Part shown: piece after piece, positions 12,704-24,487 of the stretch
Layout of the letters: each line of letters begins with the position of its first letter
Position numbering within the stretch: position 1 is the first letter of the stretch
DNA from: Acanthosepion lycidas
Lineage: Eukaryota > Mollusca > Cephalopoda > Sepiida > Sepiidae
Direction of reading: 5' to 3'
Length of the DNA: 64,000 bases
NCBI GenBank assembly: GCA_963932145.1
Contig: OZ010573.1
Location: 24,756,260-24,820,259 of the forward strand
Program-made: the position numbers and the translations under genes
Notes under the pieces: model-generated
Database searches by the model: none
The model's input: only the letters and a program-made list of their open reading frames with translations
Told to the model about the DNA's origin: nothing

Positions 12704-13425
12704 ATAATGCGGACATAGTAATCAATACTATGTTGTAGCTTCAATGCGATCTTCACACTAATAATTTCCTTCATCCGACGACCGCATACAGTGTTGATTC
12801 ATATGTTCGCACTGTCAATAAGTATAGGCGCTCTATCTCCGATAATGACCACACCTCTCCAAAATATATAGCAATTTTTTAACAATACACACACACATCT
12901 CTATCTGTCTCTCTCACTCTATATATATTATAAAATATAGTATTTAATCTATGATAAATTTATGGTAGAAAATCAATATCAAAGACAGAGCATATGATAT
13001 TTTGCAAGAATATAAAGCCACAGATACAAAAGCGCTACCCCCTACAGCATTTGAAAAGCCTGAAGATCTGAACTCGGATAAAATTGTTACCGCTCTGATT
13101 CTCCACATGTGTTTGTGTTTGTGTGTGTGAGGATATTCCATTAGATCTGTAATATCAGGATTTAGGGTCAGAAAAATATTAAAAGAATTTGTGTTTAATT
13201 AGAATTTATTAATTGACATGGGTTCAATCCTATTTAATAACCCACTTCCTGTGATTCACAAGCTTCTTATGATCCTTTTCGTGTGAGGAGTGCTGAAAAG
13301 TTTTCAGCTTGACCATTAAAGAGTTCTAAAAGAAAAAATATCTGAATGGAGAAAAGAACTTATTGGAACGACCAACATTATTGATTATAATGTGGTTAAC
13401 TGGTCCTAAATGAAAGACAGACTCG
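12704..13425. other. Unassigned spacer
   Basis: Contains a CTCTATCTCCGATAATGA word (12831) that recurs at 37600. Nothing coding recognised. Confidence 0.5.
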
Positions 13426-13429
13426 TGGG

Positions 13430-14060
13430 CTAAAAACAGGAAAAGAGAGAAGCTGTGTTAGAGATAGGGAAGGAGAGATGGGGAAGGGGAGAGGGTGACA
13501 GTGCGTGTGTATGAAAGAGTGTCGCATGGGGGAAAAGTCAAACACTATTTAAAAGGGAGTGAAGAGCGAGCAAGAGAGAGAGAGAGAGAAAGAGGAGAGA
13601 GAGAAAGAGTGGAAGAAAGAAAAAGATAAGGTCATCTGTGAATGGCTGTTTGTATCAGATTTATTATCATGGCGGCATTTTTTGTTGACTGTGTACTAAT
13701 ATGGAAAAGACAGAAGAGAATTCGAGCGATCGAACGGAAGGAAAGGCTGCGTATGGAACAAAGGCAAAGAAAGTGCAAACAACAAAAAAGAAGAAAAAGA
13801 TTGGAGTCATTAAATAGAGAGAAAGAGAGAGACATAGGCGTTCGAGAAGAGGGTTTAGCGAGGTGATTATTTAAAGAAAAGAGAACTGAATGAGTACAAA
13901 TTAAAGATGGAGGAAGTGGCGAGAAAGAAGTTGCTGGGAAGAAGATGGCGGTCGTCTCGTCAGCGTTGTAGCGGTAAAAAGTTGGAAGGAAAAAGATAGG
14001 GTTGGAACGACTGGGCAAACACGAAGCAAGCACGAAATAAATTTTCTGCAAATCAATGGA
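13430..14060. repeat. Purine-rich (GA) region
   Basis: The plus strand is mostly A and G, with (GA)n at 13572-13620. A 74-codon frame at 13642-13866 has a hydrophobic start and an Arg/Lys/Glu-rich remainder; its composition follows the purine bias, so I do not call it a gene. Confidence 0.7.
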
Positions 14061-15280
14061 AATGGGTTATTTTGTTTGTGCAAAGTTTGAATCGCGAACC
14101 AGCCTCATAAGCGAGCGTACACACGTCAATCAACGAGGGATGTAGCGATTTAGTGGGACAGCGCCTCGTCCGACAGATCTTGAGAGGTGACCGTGGCTGA
14201 GAAAATGTAGACCGGATAGTAGGGAGGAGGTTCTTGCTTGCCGTGGTGGTAGCAGTGGTAGTGGTTGGGTTTGGTTTTCTGTTAGGTTCTTTTTATAACC
14301 TTCTGTCATTGTCATAATCATCAAAACACATTTCTTCTCTTTTAAGTCCGCCATCTTTCGTGTCTGTCGATATCCTACCAGCTATGAAAATTCCTTTCAT
14401 CTCCTTTTCTTTATATTATGACATTGTTTTCTTTTTATCTGTGCTTTCCTTTTTGATTTTTACATTGGTTCCTTCTATTCGTTCTTTTGTACAATCATCT
14501 TTCATTTATTCTCACTCTTTTTTTGAATTTTTCCATCTTTTTTGTTTTTATTGACATCTTTTTTCTTTATCAGTCTTCCATTTCTTTTATTTCTAAGGTT
14601 GTCACTTTATCTTGATATTATATAACGATGTATTACTTTGGTACAGTACAAAGCCAAATATAAGACAAACCGAGATAAAAAAAAAAACAAAAAAACAAAA
14701 AAACATAATATTGCTTCAGTATTTATATGTAACATGTCTGGTTGTATCGAAAACATGAGATGGGTATAAACAGGATGATTTGCTCTGAAAAATATCCACT
14801 TTTGCGTTGTTTCTGTCAATTATCCGCCTCCAAACAAAAATCTATCTATCTATCATCATTATCATCTTATCTTGATCAACCGCAATCAATCATTCATACA
14901 CATTTTTTTTTCAAAGAAAAATATCATGCTCCTTAAGATTCCTTTTCTTTCTTGTAAATTGCCAGGGATTTTTGTGAGAGATAATGGAGTGGTTTCCAGT
15001 GGCATTCACCACATATTTTGAATTCAGAATTTTATTTCTTTTAGAATACCTACCAGCAAAGGTTAGAGAGAGAGAGAGAGAGAGCGCATTCTTTCTCACT
15101 AACACATACTTAGGGGAAGAGAGGAGATAACTTTATGCCTTTTCTAAGAATACGAGTGTATAAGTGAACACAACAAACTAGATATCCTTCCGCGCCGATA
15201 ACCGTTACTCTACTCACACCTCATACCCATACACAAACTTATTTCTTGATATTTACAAAGCCAAGGCTAAACCAAAGCTC
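14061..15280. other. Unassigned spacer, pyrimidine-rich in the middle
   Basis: T/C-rich at about 14380-14600 and a short (GA)n at 15064-15084. No conserved coding pattern. Confidence 0.5.
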
Positions 15281-15282
15281 AT

Positions 15283-15343
15283 AGTGATGATGATGATGTT
15301 GTTGACGATGATGACGATGTTGACGATGATGACGATGATGATA
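15283..15343. repeat. (GAT/GAC)n trinucleotide repeat
   Basis: Imperfect TGATGATGATGACGATG-type repeat of about 60 bp. Confidence 0.85.
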
Positions 15344-15755
15344 GGAGGAAATGGAATGGAATGGAAATGTATGGTTTAGAAATATTTATTGCAGCAACAT
15401 TCCGGGTGGAGGTGCTTGCATGTCGTGAAAATCAGCATTTGAAATCCTGGAATTTCACTGGGATTGAACACCGATATCTGACACCGATAAATCTTAACAA
15501 GGCAGGAGACAGGCCTTTAAGGTCGCCAAGTATTTCTTTAGAAAATGTCTTTTCATACGTATATCTTGTTATCTAATCCAACCCAGCTTTGCTTCAACCC
15601 GATTTTCATGTTTACACTTTTTCATTAGACTCTCACTCCGTCGGCCAGTCTCGATTCTTTCCTGGATATATTATCAGCAGACGTAACCTTAAAACATATT
15701 CTACACAGATGGAACTCTGCTGATGGTAGCTTCATAAGGAAAACTGAAATAAATA
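15344..15755. other. Unassigned spacer, possible SINE remnant
   Basis: The inverse of 15400-15480 contains GTGTTCAATCCCAGTG, like a tRNA B box, so a decayed SINE is possible. Not firm. Confidence 0.3.
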
Positions 15756-15759
15756 TTAG

Positions 15760-16300
15760 GCAAAGTAGTCAGTGAGGTAAGCGAAAAGGAAGAACTGACC
15801 ATTAATTATAAGAAACAATTGTGAGCAAAAGAGTCAACTCAAAATGTAAGTTACATATTGGGGATTTCAAAATTAAACACGTTCAACTCCCTGGACTATA
15901 CAGTAAAAGACAATCGGTAAGTACGAGAGAAATTTGAAGGTGCATGATAAGAATAGACGAAATATTTATGTATTAAGTGATTGAAAAAGAACATTAAACA
16001 AAACAATAGTGTGCTAGACTGCTATGTGATGTCGAACCTCTGATATGACAGTGAAAGCGGGACAATATTATCACAAATGAAAAAAAAGACTTGAAGCAAA
16101 ACAGATGTGATTTTATTGACGAACGTCAAAAATACCAGCAACAGAGTTTGTGAGAAACAATGAAGTTCTAAGAAATAGAAATTGCAAAGAACCTGCTAAT
16201 AACAATCAGAAAGAAGCATGAAACTTTCGGAATACACAACGAAGAATAAGGAATGTAGAATTTAACACTAAAAAGTCCAGAGTCAAGTATTATCTATCCT
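15760..16300 (+). mobile_element. RTE-type LINE, 3' coding part, decayed (copy 1 of a pair)
   Basis: About 16008-16060 reads VLDCYVMS then a YDSESGT-like block, the LLKCYVWS...LYGSETWT region that follows the RT in RTE-clade LINEs. Later words match the next copy at 16620-17170, for example GTGTGCTAGACTGCTATGT with GTGTGCTGGATTGTTATGT, and AAGTTCTAAGAAATAGAAATTGCAAAGAA with its counterpart. Many stops and frameshifts. Confidence 0.6.
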
Positions 16301-16619
16301 CTTTATCTTCAAAATCTTCCATTTCTACCATCCCTTCTTTCATTTCGCACTTCATATTACCATTTTAACAGCAACACTCTAACTTTAGTGGCTTTCGAAT
16401 CTGGTGAAATTTAGTACTAAAAATCATAATTTTACACATTAGCCAGGTACTCACATTAAAGTAATGATTAAGAAGCTATTGCCACAAGGCATTGAACTTG
16501 AATACATTTTTAAATAGAGGCAATAACAATTTTTGCAGTTGTCATAGATCTATTTTTGAGATGTGAATTGTCATGAATTAGAAAACTTACCATGTAGTAT
16601 ATGTGATTGGCCGATTAAG

Positions 16620-17170
16620 AAGGACAATTGAAAGAACTTACAGAAAGTAATGAATGAAGAAAGTGAGAAGAAAGAACATCCATTATTTATAAGAAGAAGC
16701 AATGCATGGTGTTTAGTAAAAGGGTTAGCTCAAACTATGTTACACATTGGGGCGTCAAAATTAAACAAATTCTAAAATTCAACTAACCAGGTATTATAAT
16801 AACATATTATACAAAGTAAGACGTAAAAATAAAGATATTTGTAGAGACTGAGTAAATTACCGAGGATCTGAAAAATAACATTATAAAAAATCAGGAAAGT
16901 GTGCTGGATTGTTATGTAATGTCTATGCGTCTATACGGCAATGAAATTTAAAGAATTTTGGCATAAATTAAAAAATACAAGAGGCAACTAAGATGTGGTT
17001 TAATCGATAAATTTTGAGAATGAACAGAGCTTACAATAAACGAGAATGTTCTAAGAAGACGAACTACAAAGAAACTGTAGTGAACAATCAGAAAGAGACA
17101 GTTAACATTAAGACAGATAATAAAGAAAGAAACAGGTTCTTTATCAAGTTCAAAGCCAGAATATTTTTTC
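16620..17170 (+). mobile_element. RTE-type LINE, 3' coding part, decayed (copy 2 of a pair)
   Basis: About 16890-16940 reads SVLDCYVMSMRLYGNE, followed near 17080 by TIRKRQL, both typical of the region between RT and stop in RTE LINEs. It lies in the same orientation as the copy about 870 bp upstream and is homologous to it over about 480 bp, so a segmental duplication is an alternative to two insertions. Confidence 0.62.
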
Positions 17171-17590
17171 CAATTATTGAGAAAATAATTTAGACTCTCT
17201 GGACATTGTAAGGGATCTTTTTATTCTGTAATAATCAGGAAATATTTCTGGAGGTAATGATATATACGATTTTATGAATCCTACTGACGGGGTTTCGCGT
17301 TTGTGCAAGACTCTCTTATTGACTACTTTCTGCGTCTAATTTATAGAATGCGAATAACTGTCAAGTACAGGCTCATTTATCAGAGTATTTGTAGTTAGAA
17401 CCTGGAAGTATTCAAATAAATACCATTTAATTTAAGCTAGCAGTTAATCGGGACAAGTCATTTAAAAAACAAATAAAGTATATGTGTAACTACTAACAAA
17501 GACGTTTATTTTGGCCAGAATGAACAGACGAAATTACTTTTTTGTACGTAATTACTGAGTCAGAATTTATTTAAACTCTGAAAGAGATTG
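17171..17590. other. Unassigned AT-rich spacer
   Basis: No recognised motif. Confidence 0.5.
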
Positions 17591-17592
<2 letters not shown>

Positions 17593-17652
<60 letters not shown>

Positions 17653-17666
17653 GTGTGTGTGTGTGT
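17593..17666. repeat. (CA)n(TA)n(TG)n palindromic microsatellite
   Basis: About 22 CA units, eight TA units, then eight TG units. The CA and TG parts are complementary, so the tract can form a hairpin or cruciform. Confidence 0.95.
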
Positions 17667-17879
17667 TAGATGTTCTGCTTTATAATAATGTGAATTACTT
17701 CTATCGGCTTATGTATTCGAGAGACTTAGTAAAGAAAATATGTTCTCGGATGTGTATTCTTCAAATGGCCATATAACATCTCTGTGGCCGAGAGGACTAA
17801 ATTATTCTGAGTCAGACGTTGGTTTCTCCAACAAAGGGGTACGCTTGTTCTTGTTTTTACTCTCAGTAATAAGTGGACA

Positions 17880-18600
17880 ACGAAAATAGAGATGTAATCC
17901 GAAAAATGCTATGAGAAATGTGTTATTGTTTTGGAACGTGCAGTCGCAACGCTGAGTTTGAATTTAAATTTTAAGGTTGTGCGTTTTTGTACAAATATAG
18001 TGATAAGAGAATTCTTTTTTACTATTCTATTTTCGTTGTCCACTTATTACTGAGAGTAAAAACAAGAAAAAATCTATTCCATACCTGAGGATGTCTGTAG
18101 GAACAGACGAAAGCTTGTAAAAATAATAAGACCTTATGCAACTGAAATTTATAAAACAAGGATCTTTTCATTCATAAACAGGTTCGGGGTTTTTGTATAT
18201 TATTTGAATTGTTCGCGAAGATGGATTTCTCGCCAATTAAATCATTAACCTTTGTATTTGTTTTTTGTATGAATAATAATTCATGAATTTTGTAAATTAA
18301 TTGCACCTTTATTGAAATCTATTATATATATATATATAGTAGTAAAATTAATAATATAAAATGGCGAAACCCCTTCGCTAACAAAATTTTAAAGATGCAT
18401 TAACCTACCAGTCACTCGATGAATGTTATGATTCTTGTTTCTTAAAATTATAAGCATATAATTAAAAAAACAAAAAACAAAACAAAACAAAAAAACTAGG
18501 ATCATAACATTCATCGAGTGACTGGTAGGTTAAAGCATCTTTAAAATTTTATTAGCGAAGAGATTTCGCCATTTTATATCATAAACTTTACTAATTTACT
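17880..18600. repeat. Interspersed repeat family A, copy 2, with a long perfect hairpin
   Basis: TTTTGGAACGTGCAGTCGCAACGC at 17930 links it to copies at 10441 and 36665. The segment 17853-17896 is repeated inverted at 18028-18072. A larger inverted repeat has arms at about 18352-18440 and 18498-18585, nearly identical, around an A-rich loop. Both arms carry the GGCGAA/TTCGCC end seen in the other copies. Penelope-like or other terminal-repeat origin is possible. Confidence 0.6.
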
Positions 18601-18639
18601 TTTTGTATCAATGATTCATTGTCATACATATACATATAT

Positions 18640-18674
18640 ACATATGCATATATATATATATATATATATATATG
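18640..18674. repeat. (TA)n tract
   Basis: Short TATACA/TA run. Confidence 0.85.
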
Positions 18675-18699
18675 GATATACACATATGCATAGTCGACT

Positions 18700-19095
18700 C
18701 TCCCGTCGAGTTCGACGTATGAGGGTCAAGCAGATCAGTTCCCAGGAAACCGATAGCCTGACAACGGCACATGAGATTTGATTATAGTGGTGAAGGTTTT
18801 GTTCAGGACCAGCCACACTTTTTGAAGGGCCGAATTCAGAGACCTGGTGCACTAAGTGCCACAAGTTCCCCAAACGACTCTCCTCAGGTTTTGAATTCAG
18901 AGTTGTCCTTCTCCTAAACCAGTTGCCATCCAAGGCAGTCTGTCCTGCTATTTACCCATAGCTGGAGGGAGCAGAAGAGGATTCACACATTTCCCAAGGG
19001 TATTAGCACGTAAGTGAATGTAATGGATTCGACTGGAATTCGAACTTGGCTCTGCGATTCCTCAATCCAAGCTGCTATCCACCGTGCCTCCTAAC
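18700..19095 (-). mobile_element. tRNA-derived SINE
   Basis: The minus strand begins at about 19095 with a tRNA-like GGAGGCACGGTGGATAGCAGC (A box region) and has a B-box-like GTTCGAATTCCAG at 19033-19045. The body includes CTCCCTCCAGCTATGGGTAAATAGC. The same body recurs at 21080-21345, 22660-22850 and 50790-51030. Confidence 0.7.
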
Positions 19096-19403
19096 ATATA
19101 TGCATATACATATATATATATATACACATATGCATATACATATATATATACACATATATACATATACATATATACATATATATGCATATACATATATATA
19201 TATATATACATATAACTACATATATATACATACACATTCATATATATGAATATATATACATATATATGAATATATATACATATATATACATATACAGACA
19301 TATATATATATACACACACATTTACATATATGTACATATACATATTTATGCATATACATATTTATGCATATACATATATATACATATATATATACACATG
19401 CAT

Positions 19404-19454
<51 letters not shown>

Positions 19455-19490
19455 GAGAGGGAGAGAGAGAGAGAGAGAGAGGGAGAGTAA
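19096..19490. repeat. TA/CA/TATACA block ending in (GA)n
   Basis: Low-complexity block of about 390 bp; (CA)n at 19403-19419, (TA)n at 19420-19447, (GA)n at 19452-19484. Confidence 0.9.
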
Positions 19491-20425
19491 AACGAAAAAC
19501 AGATGATAAAAAGATGTTACCTGATAGCGAAATTTAGAATTAGATAACGGAACAACAGATATTGTGAGCAACAGTTTAGGATAATTGGTAAAATTGGTGC
19601 CACTTAACGTATGCAAGATTCAAAATGCATAAAAATCTGATTCCATGTAAATACTTTTGACTTGATATGATGATTATTACTAAGTAAAAAAACAGCCCCC
19701 ATTCAAGTCAATAAAGTACAAATGTCAAGAGAATTATTTTGTTTATTCCAGTTTTAAACACTGGCAGTCCTTATATAAGAAAAAAGAAACCATTCTGGAG
19801 GTGAACTGTTATCGAAAAGTCAGAAAAATTGCGTTTATTGTTAATATTCAGGAGAGTACCAATGAGAAGGAAAGACTGAAGATGTTGTTGATTAAATCGT
19901 AGTAAACCGCAAGAAAACCAGGTAGCTGATGTGGATGACACATTAGGACGTGAATGATGGATTAATCAGAAAACAATGAAACAGGATTATATAATCTTAT
20001 GCAACAAGGTAATGAAGACAGTTTGTTATTTTCTCGCCATGGTTGTATTTCTGTGCAATCACGTCAGAAACGAAGGCAAAGCATACTCAGCCCACATTAA
20101 TGACTACAGGAATTCAGTCTGGTATTAAAAATATAATGCGAATAAAAGTTTTAAGATAATTTTATTAAAAAATTTGTTAATGTTTTCACTTTATAATAAT
20201 AATTTTTTTTAAATGATTAAAAAGAATAAAAATTGTTCTTTCGAGACTTTATACTAAAGTCGAAGATGCACGTATTTGAATTGCTTCTATGTTGTTTTGT
20301 GTAATGTGGGCAGCCGCATAATCGGTCTATGTTATTCGATTCTACCCGTTGTCACCCAAATAGCCTGAAGATCGAAAATAATAAGATATGTTTTGGTGTA
20401 AGAGAAGTTGAAAAAGAAAGAAAAA
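19491..20425. other. Unassigned spacer
   Basis: No recognised coding or repeat motif. Confidence 0.5.
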
Positions 20426-20431
20426 TAGAAG

Positions 20432-20890
20432 GGGTTTGGTTTGGTTTGGTTTGATTTGGTTTGGTTTGGTTTGATTTGGTTTGTTTGGGCTTGTTTTACG
20501 GCATATCAACCTCAATGGGTTATTTAATACAGACAAGATTTTTATTGCTGGTAATATTTTTTTTCAAAAAGTATTTCTGGTAATATTTCTTTTTTAAATG
20601 TATTGCTGGTAATATTTTTCTAAAAACGAATTGCTGATAATAATATATTGCTGGTATTAAAACCTATTTTTACACGTTTTGACATTAACTATTTGCCCAT
20701 AGCTGGGACCCTAAAAGGTGCTACCACACCGGCTCATGGTGGACCTGGAAACACCAGTAATTAAGAGGTGGTTCCACGCTCCTCAAAACCTCCTGATCAA
20801 ACGCCTTGCTGTTGGATGTAGTTTATGGTCTTACCCAGGATGTGGATGCAGTTTATCGTCATACACAGGACGAAAATATAGAAAGGGAAG
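20432..20890 (-). mobile_element. SINE with expanded pentanucleotide tail
   Basis: The body TTTTACGGCATATCAACC...TGGGTTATTTAATAC, the repeated ATTGCTGGTAATATTTTT units and the TGCCCATAGCTGGGACCC segment are shared with 40575-40950. Reading on the minus strand, the tRNA-like head is near 20890 and the tail is the (AACCA)n run at 20432-20485. Confidence 0.65.
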
Positions 20891-20984
20891 TGAAAGAGAA
20901 AATTTATTTGTGCGTGTGAGTGTATGTGTATATCTGTGCGCGCCCACGCGCATGTGTGCGCTTACATGCGTGAGAGAGGGTGAG

Positions 20985-21005
20985 AGAGAGAGAGAGAGAG
21001 GAAAA
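20985..21005. repeat. (GA)n tract
   Basis: Short GA repeat after a GTGTG/GCGC-rich stretch at 20910-20975. Confidence 0.8.
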
Positions 21006-21079
21006 GAAAGGGAAAGAGAAATAAAAGTAAAATAAATAAGAGAATTATAGACCAGGATTAATCGATAGCTAGATTAGGA

Positions 21080-21345
21080 ATTATTCATTGATTTGTTTTA
21101 TTTTTACGGCTTATTATTTAAAGCCGAAAGATATTTTGAATTATAAGAATAATAATTTTTTTACCAGTGAATATTTGCATTAACAATTTTTTTAGAAATA
21201 ACAATGATTTTCCAGATACAAATCCTACTATTTAACCCATAGTTAGGTGGGGGTTAGAAGAGATAGATTCATATTTGCGCGTAATTGAATGCATAGAACT
21301 GGATTGAAACTCGGCACTCTGATTACTTATTCTGACCATTACAGC
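21080..21345 (-). mobile_element. SINE copy
   Basis: Shares TTGATTTGTTTTATTTTTACGG, TTTAACCCATAGTTAGGTGG and the B-box region (inverse of CTGGATTGAAACTCGG) with the neighbouring SINEs. Same orientation as the others in this cluster. Confidence 0.65.
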
Positions 21346-22140
21346 ACCCGCACATCCAGATTATGGATTAACAGACATAAATAAAGGCACAACAGATAGC
21401 AAGACAAAGGATTAATTGATAAATAGATATACAGATAAAGAAGAGAAAACATAAACTATACGGAGGTACTGAAAAGATTCTAACCTGATTAAGGAATCTT
21501 TCACGATAAATATATAAAAATATGTTTGGTCAGATTTTGAGAAGTCGGTCGGGCTGAGAATTTTTTAACTCCTAAGAGAAAAAAAGGTCTACAAGGAGAC
21601 TGAAGGGAAAAAGGGATGAGTCAGTACGTGAGAAAAAAATAAGGAAGGGGAAAAGAGAAATAGATGTGTGAGAAAAGGGCTTTTGATTTTTATCAATTAT
21701 ATCAGTTTAAATCTCTCTTCCGTCATTATCTGTTTTTAAGCGAATTTTTTTTTTTATCGCATTGCAGACAATATTCATGATAATATGATAATCTCTTTTA
21801 TAACTATCTCTCCGTTATCGTGTGTTTATTGGACATTCATCGTCTTTTTCAATATGACAGGTTTTGTGTGTGTCAGGGTAGAAATTTGAATTTTATTAAA
21901 TAGAAAGAAAAAAAAAGAAAGAATTTATTGCTTTTATTCCTTTGTATCGGAACGATTTGTAAACGTTGGATATTAACTTCTGCACAGATGTTTAAACTAG
22001 AGGAATATTTAAAAAAATGGAAAGAGTTGCTTAAGAAGAAGAAAAAAATAAGAGTAAAAAACTGAGAAAAAGAGGAAGACGAAGAAAATTTTAATGAGTA
22101 AAATATTGAAAACGGAAAAAAAAAAAAATTGGAGGACAGT
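21346..22140. other. Unassigned spacer with purine-rich patches
   Basis: A/G-rich at 21580-21680 and 22000-22130. No motif. Confidence 0.5.
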
Positions 22141-22144
22141 AGAG

Positions 22145-22490
22145 TTTCAAAAGAACTTAAAAAGTATTGATTGATTTGTTTTTTTACGTTTTATCAACCC
22201 TTTTAAATCCGAAACATATCTTGGACTGTAATAATAATTCTTTATTTTTGGCGAGGGAATATTGAATAAACAATTTTTTGGTACATATTAATGATTTTTT
22301 TAGATATATAACTGGGGGGAGGAGGAGAGCACTCGTTGAGAATCCAGTAGTAAAGATTCCCTGTCTCTGAGACAAGTTTCTTACGTTAAGTGTGGGGTTC
22401 CCAATGAAAATCAAACCCGCTGCAATAGTAATGGTCTGTGAGACGATGTTGCTAACCGAAATTAATTTATTTATCAGTCGTAGTTTAGTT
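22145..22490 (-). mobile_element. SINE copy
   Basis: Begins TTGATTGATTTGTTTTTTTACG, the inverted 3' tail of the family, and ends near a tRNA-like head with inverse B box (CCAATGAAAATCAAACCC). A 104-codon minus frame here is an accident of the repeat. Confidence 0.6.
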
Positions 22491-22659
22491 TCGTACAAGA
22501 GACTAATATTGGAACACTAACTCATTTTTTAAATACTATATCCCTTCAGGACGTAAGCGACCATGACGTTCCATAGAGATTCCTTTTATTTATTATCTGT
22601 GAATTCTTATAACGTTTTTGTAAAGATAGTGAAGTGACTTCCAATTGATTTCTTTACGA

Positions 22660-22850
22660 TTTTGAATACAGAGTTGTCTTTCTCCAAGACTGGCTATCTC
22701 CAAGGCTACAGAACTTAGTCTACTCAGCTAATTTATCTATAGCTAGGAGGAGCAATGGATTCATGCCTTTCCCAAAGGTATTTGAAAGAAAGTGAATTCA
22801 ACAGACATGGTTGGAATTTGTTCTCTGGATATAGATGAGCGTTAGGTACT
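22660..22850 (-). mobile_element. SINE fragment
   Basis: TTATCTATAGCTAGGAGGAGCAATGGATTCATGCC matches 18955-18990 of the SINE at 18.7-19.1 kb; lacks the tail part. Confidence 0.6.
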
Positions 22851-23670
22851 TATCTCTGAAAATAGTATAGCATAAACCATGTTGTTTTGAAGGAAATTGG
22901 AGCTGTCAAATATCTCACCTGGCTCTAATCGTACCATAAAGAACATGGAGATCCGATATGATAAAACTGATTAACCAACAGAGTGGATAACATTTTAACA
23001 AATGTATATAATTTATTTTTATACGCCTTTCTATTCAGGCCAACGTCTTATATTGTTTGTTATGCACAGAGCATTCGGCCTTTGTAAACTCCGGCCTTCT
23101 TCAAGTATCTATTGTTCTCGGTAATCCTCACGGAATGTTGGGTCAAACCCTTTCTGAGAAGGTTACAGAATACAGCAGCCATCCGAAGATGACCGGAGAA
23201 GCTGAAATCGGCTCGCTGATTCTGCTTTACGCACCGATAAACGTTACGTTTCCTGAACACAAGTAATTACACAAATGAAAATTGTTAGGTTAGACAAGAG
23301 GCTGGTTAAGTTAACGACATATGAAACCTTGCTGGCTTATTTAATGTCGAATATAATTTTCATTAGACAAAGATTACAAATAATTAATAATAGATATGTA
23401 GCCATCGGGAGAAAATGTAGATACTATTCAAGTTTATACTCTAGTCTAGAAGCATCTACTCGGCTAATGGCCCCTTTAGATGTGTAGAATTATATCTTTC
23501 TGCAAGAGATACAGTTGATTCGCCAACAGGGAAAATAAATAAAACTTGGTAATTGAACTTGCAGCCTAACCACCAATGGACGTCCTGACCATTAAATTAT
23601 ATTAGATCATTGCAAAAGTTCGTTCCTGGATTGTATTGTTTTTAATTTTCTATCGGGCAAAAAACGTTTG
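22851..23670. other. Unassigned spacer; possible repeat at 23050-23260
   Basis: 23080-23250 is higher in GC and carries a CCGAAGATGACCGGAGAAGCTGAAATCGG word resembling GAAGAAGACCGGGAGGCACAACGGCTGAAAT at 39350, so it is probably a repeat of unknown class. Confidence 0.4.
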
Positions 23671-23675
23671 GAAGG

Positions 23676-23676
<1 letters not shown>

Positions 23677-23735
<59 letters not shown>
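23677..23735. repeat. (ATA)n trinucleotide repeat
   Basis: About 19 units; read in frame it gives an Asn run in front of the next feature. Confidence 0.95.
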
Positions 23736-23737
<2 letters not shown>

Positions 23738-24072
23738 GGGGAATAAAAGCTAACAGACCTGATATTATCATAAAAGACAAGAAATTCAGGCAGTTTATGC
23801 TTATTGACATAGCAGTATCATCTGAGAGAAACACCTCCATGAAAATTATCGAGAAATTGTCCCGATACAAGGACCTGTAGATCAAGATTAACAGGATGTG
23901 AGGAATGAAGACTGAGACTGTATCAATAGTAATCGGAGCTCTGGGCCTCGTGAGAAAAGGAATGGACAATTTTACTAACAGTGTCCCTAGTAACATCAAC
24001 ATAAAAGTTGTCCAGAAGATCGACCTACAAAGAACATCCCATATACTAAGAAAAATGCTATCAATTAAATAA
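23736..24072 (+). mobile_element. C-terminal tail of a retroelement ORF, probably LINE
   Basis: Reads KRGIKANRPDIIIKDKK, then LIDIAVSSERN, KIIEKLSRYKDL, and after a stop at 23878 continues in frame with TETVSIVIGALGLV, RKGMDNF and ILRKMLSI. This wording (RPDI-I-D...L-D...P-D-N...K...KYKDL...VIGALG...LRK-LSI) is a common C-terminal tail of retrotransposon polyproteins in molluscs and cnidarians. The clade is not certain; the segment is a pseudogene fragment. Confidence 0.6.
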
Positions 24073-24487
24073 CGATTTTCCTATAGGGCCTAAGGGCCAT
24101 AGTTTGGACGCGGCTCTACAGGATACAAAGCAGGAAACATAACATACACAAATAATAATATCAGAAGAATAAAAATAATAATAAGATGACGCCGAGTATA
24201 TGTAGTCATAATCAAGAAAAAAATATACTAATTCAAAATAATTTAAATTCAAGGAGTATTTTATAATTTTGGAAAATATCATTGAAATATAAACATTTTG
24301 AAAAAAAAAAACACTTTGCCGTAAAGCTTTTGCCCTTATCTGTCCTTCATTTTAACCCATTGCTGAAGGTAGGGATTACTGTTTTTCCAGTGAGCATTAC
24401 TTTCTCAAACAGAATTTGGACCATTACTCCCATAGGCTTCTCCACTTTTTACTTAACAAGTTTAATTTTTCAAAAAAGCTTACTTAC

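Noticed and set aside
13642-13866. 74-codon frame with hydrophobic start and basic tail
   Set aside because: Lies in a purine-rich tract whose bias alone gives Arg/Lys/Glu codons; no family, no splice signals, no relatives in the window.
17781-17850. tRNA-like stretch GTGGCCGAGAGGACTAAAT, like a Ser/Leu tRNA A box
   Set aside because: No matching acceptor stem and no clear B box; likely a piece of a tRNA-derived repeat next to family A.
22184-22498. 104-codon minus-strand frame
   Set aside because: Runs through a SINE; relatives of the SINE do not keep the frame.
23607-24002. 131-codon minus-strand frame with a Leu run
   Set aside because: The Leu run is the reverse of the (ATA)n tract, and the plus strand carries recognisable retroelement coding.
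1-24487. Search for the next RFX6 exon (TGTLLPEFP, HFWQGMP, TLIMMYKTHC motifs, minus strand)
   Set aside because: No stretch with these motifs and splice sites was seen; the candidate donors at 7810, 16450 and 16590 are followed by unrelated or repeat sequence.
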